Assembly (NCBI GenBank): GCA_020073395.1
Contig: JAIQFF010000011.1
Span: forward strand, 1-61,807
Length of the DNA: 61,807 nt
Reading direction: 5' to 3'
Source: Terriglobia bacterium
Lineage (GTDB): Bacteria; Acidobacteriota; Terriglobia; Terriglobales; Acidobacteriaceae
Shown here: positions 59,649 to 61,807 of the stretch, piece by piece
Position numbering within the stretch: position 1 is the first letter of the stretch
Layout of the letters: every line of letters begins with the position of its first letter
The notes under the pieces: generated by a model
What the model saw: the letters and a program-made list of their open reading frames with translations, nothing else
Database searches by the model: none
What the model was told of the DNA's origin: nothing
Position numbers and translations under genes: made by a program

Positions 59649-61807
59649 ATGGCAGAGGTAAAAGCAGGAGCCCCCACCGCAGAGACCATCGTGGTTCCCA
59701 GTGCGACCCCGGTAACCACCGCCACCAAGAAGGCCCCCGGCCTCAGCTTCCGCCGCTTCTTTACCAAGACCGGCGTCTCTCCCTACGACGAAATCGAATG
59801 GGAGAAACGCACCGCCCTGATCACGGATGCCAAGGGCAACACCATCTTCGAGCAGAAGGACGTGGAAGTTCCCAAAGACTGGTCGGTGACTGCCACCAAT
59901 ATCGTGGCCAGTAAGTATCTGCACGGAACCCTGGGCACGTCCGAGCGCGAGAGTGGGGTGCGTGCCCTGGTGACTCGCGTGGCCGAGACTATCCGCGACT
60001 GGGGCTTGTCGCAAGGTTATTTCAAGACGACCGAAGACGGCGCCACTTTCCACGACGAACTTTCGCACATCCTGCTGCGCCAGTACGCCGCCTTCAACTC
60101 GCCAGTGTGGTTCAACGTGGGCTGCGACCGCATCGAGCCCAACTCCGACGCCCAGAACTGGCACTGGAATCCCACCAGCGCCCGCGTTGAATTCGGCGTC
60201 ACCGGCTACAAGACGCCGCAATGCTCGGCCTGCTTCATCAATTCGGTAAAAGACTCGCTCGATTCCATCCTCACCCTGGCCAAGACCGAAGGCATGCTTT
60301 TCAAGTGGGGATCCGGCACCGGCACGAATCTCTCGTCGCTGCGTTCGTCCACTGAAGGCCTCAGCGGCGGCGGCACCGCCAGCGGTCCGCTCAGCTTCAT
60401 GAAGGGCTTCGACGCCTTCGCCGGCGTCATCAAGTCGGGCGGCAAGACGCGCCGCGCCGCCAAGATGGTCATCCTCAACATCGACCACCCGGATATTGTT
60501 GACTTCATCGAGTGCAAGTCGAAAGAAGAAGCCAAGGCGCACGCCCTCATCGCATCGGGATACGACGGCTCATCGCCCGATTCCGATGCCTACTCGTCGA
60601 TCTTCTTCCAGAACGCCAACAACTCCGTCCGCGTCACCGATGACTTCATGTACTCGGTCCTCCGCGACAACGGCTTCACCACGCGCGCGGTCAAAGACGG
60701 CCGCCCCATGCAGAACTACAAGGCCAAAGACCTGCTCTACCGGATTTCTGACGCCACCTGGCGCTGCGGCGATCCCGGCATGCAGTACGACACCACGGTC
60801 AACCGCTGGCACACTTCGAAGAACACGGCCCGCATCAACGCCAGCAACCCGTGCTCGGAGTACATGTTTCTCGACGACTCCGCCTGCAACCTGGCCAGCC
60901 TGAATCTGCTGAAGTTCGCGCCCAACGGAACGTTCGACGTGGAAGCCTATCGCCACGCGGTAGATGTCCTGATCACCGCCCAGGAAATCCTGGTCGACAA
61001 CGCCGGCTACCCGACCGAGATGATCGCGAAGAATTCGCACGACTACCGCCCGCTAGGCCTGGGCTACGCAAACTTAGGCGCCCTGCTCATGGCCGCCGGC
61101 CTCCCGTACGACTCAGACGCCGGACGCGACTACGCCGCCTGCGTGACAGCAATCATGTGCGGCGAAGCCTACCTGCAGTCCTCCCGCATCGCCGAATCCT
61201 GCCCCGCGTTAGTGCCGGCAACGGAGCCGACGCAAAAGGGGTTGGCAGAAACCAATCTAGGATCCAATGTCATGCCGGGCGGAGCCTGCCCCGGCTGGTA
61301 CATCAACCGAGAGCCGTTCCTGGACGTAATCCGCATGCACCGCGCGTCAGTAAATAACATCAACAAAACCAACGTCCCAACCACACTCTACGAATCCAGT
61401 AAAGCCTGCTGGGACGAAGCCCTGGCCAGCGGCGAAAAACACGGCTACCGCAACTCCCAAGTAACTGTTCTCGCTCCAACAGGAACAATAGGTTTCATGA
61501 TGGATTGCGATACTACCGGGATTGAGCCGGATTTGGCGCTGGTGAAGTACAAGAAGCTGGTGGGTGGCGGCATGATCAAGATTGTGAACAATACTGTGCC
61601 TACGGCGTTGTTCAAGCTGGGGTACGATCACGACGAAGCGGACAAGATTGTTTCGTACATTGACGCCACCGGGACGATTGAAGGGGCGCCTGATATCAAG
61701 GATGAGCATCTGGCGGTGTTTGACTGCTCCTTCAAGCCGGCCAAGGGGACGCGGTCGATCCATTACATGGGGCATCTGAAAATGATGGCGGCGGCGCAAC
61801 CTTTTAT
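59649..61807 (+). CDS. nrdJ: Adenosylcobalamin-dependent ribonucleotide reductase (partial, runs off the end)
   Basis: The first 719 codons of a class II RNR lie in the window, from ATG 59649 with AAGGAAAGAAGAG upstream. Signatures: ATNIVASKYLHGTLGTSERE, HILLRQYAAFNSPVWFNVG, TPQCSACFINSVKDSLDSI, KWGSGTGTNLSSLRSS, GKTRRAAKMVILNIDHPDI, INASNPCSEYMFLDDSACNLAS and NSQVTVLAPTGTIGFMMDCDTTGIEPD. The Cys in QCSACF, the catalytic thiyl region in NPCSEYMFLDDSACNLAS, and the GTGTNLS region are all seen. It makes deoxyribonucleotides using B12 with or without oxygen. The C-terminal part is beyond the window. No cobalamin riboswitch was seen in the leader. Confidence 0.96.
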   Translation, partial: MAEVKAGAPTAETIVVPSATPVTTATKKAPGLSFRRFFTKTGVSPYDEIEWEKRTALITDAKGNTIFEQKDVEVPKDWSVTATNIVASKYLHGTLGTSERESGVRALVTRVAETIRDWGLSQGYFKTTEDGATFHDELSHILLRQYAAFNSPVWFNVGCDRIEPNSDAQNWHWNPTSARVEFGVTGYKTPQCSACFINSVKDSLDSILTLAKTEGMLFKWGSGTGTNLSSLRSSTEGLSGGGTASGPLSFMKGFDAFAGVIKSGGKTRRAAKMVILNIDHPDIVDFIECKSKEEAKAHALIASGYDGSSPDSDAYSSIFFQNANNSVRVTDDFMYSVLRDNGFTTRAVKDGRPMQNYKAKDLLYRISDATWRCGDPGMQYDTTVNRWHTSKNTARINASNPCSEYMFLDDSACNLASLNLLKFAPNGTFDVEAYRHAVDVLITAQEILVDNAGYPTEMIAKNSHDYRPLGLGYANLGALLMAAGLPYDSDAGRDYAACVTAIMCGEAYLQSSRIAESCPALVPATEPTQKGLAETNLGSNVMPGGACPGWYINREPFLDVIRMHRASVNNINKTNVPTTLYESSKACWDEALASGEKHGYRNSQVTVLAPTGTIGFMMDCDTTGIEPDLALVKYKKLVGGGMIKIVNNTVPTALFKLGYDHDEADKIVSYIDATGTIEGAPDIKDEHLAVFDCSFKPAKGTRSIHYMGHLKMMAAAQPF

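Overview
The window is about 60% GC and looks like part of an Acidobacteriota chromosome (Koribacter/Solibacter/Edaphobacter-like soil or subsurface lineage). The indicators are a PhoB-type winged helix fused to a TolB/PD40 propeller, a 1,077-residue carboxypeptidase-regulatory-domain TonB-dependent receptor, a planctomycete/acidobacterial type ECF sigma factor next to a Ser/Thr kinase, and SYLF-BON, DUF4230, DUF3857-TPR and DinB proteins. No rRNA gene, credible tRNA gene, CRISPR array or prophage was seen. The assignment is inference from gene content.

Layout. 1-7.5 kb is accessory: a winged-helix/propeller regulator, a broken second copy of its N-terminus, an uncharacterised polytopic membrane protein, an IS110-family element, a 131-nt imperfect palindrome and a peroxiredoxin-like gene. 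7.5-17 kb holds single genes: M28 peptidase, an orphan GvpL/F protein, DUF4230, SYLF-BON, a frameshifted DUF4239-like gene, flavin reductase, PrxQ-like peroxiredoxin, DinB, and a 519-residue protein with a C-terminal PD-(D/E)XK-like motif. 17-33 kb is mostly housekeeping: tldD-tldE, selD, an aldo/keto reductase, tilS-hpt-ftsH on the minus strand, a PEP-mutase-family enzyme, an FlK-like thioesterase, a CADD-type pABA-synthesis protein, mnmG and ogt. 34-42.7 kb is a minus-strand six-gene cluster: degenerate HD protein, MmgE/PrpD dehydratase, Lys4-type homoaconitase-like hydratase, isocitrate/isopropylmalate dehydrogenase family enzyme, a CitD-CitE fusion and a CitF-like CoA-transferase. I recognise each family but not the pathway; it reads as an undescribed route for breaking down a tricarboxylic acid. 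42.9-61.8 kb carries a DUF3857/TPR gene with two in-frame stops, a purine nucleoside phosphorylase, the TonB-dependent receptor beside an exported SAM hydrolase, a cysteine-desulfurase-like enzyme, rpiA, the kinase/sigma pair, and the start of the B12-dependent ribonucleotide reductase nrdJ, which runs off the end.

The most striking structure that genes do not explain is a set of short dispersed repeats. One is a palindromic element of about 45 bp with two hairpins, present in several intergenic copies and also inserted in frame inside selD and mnmG, where it adds similar peptides to both proteins. Other small repeats (GAGAACTG-type tandems, CAGATTGCAGATTT-type, AATCCGTG-type, CCTCCGTGGTTA-type) lie between genes and have also become coding sequence in mnmG, tilS, tldE and rpiA. 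mnmG alone appears to carry three separate insertions. This resembles Rickettsia palindromic elements in behaviour but not in sequence.
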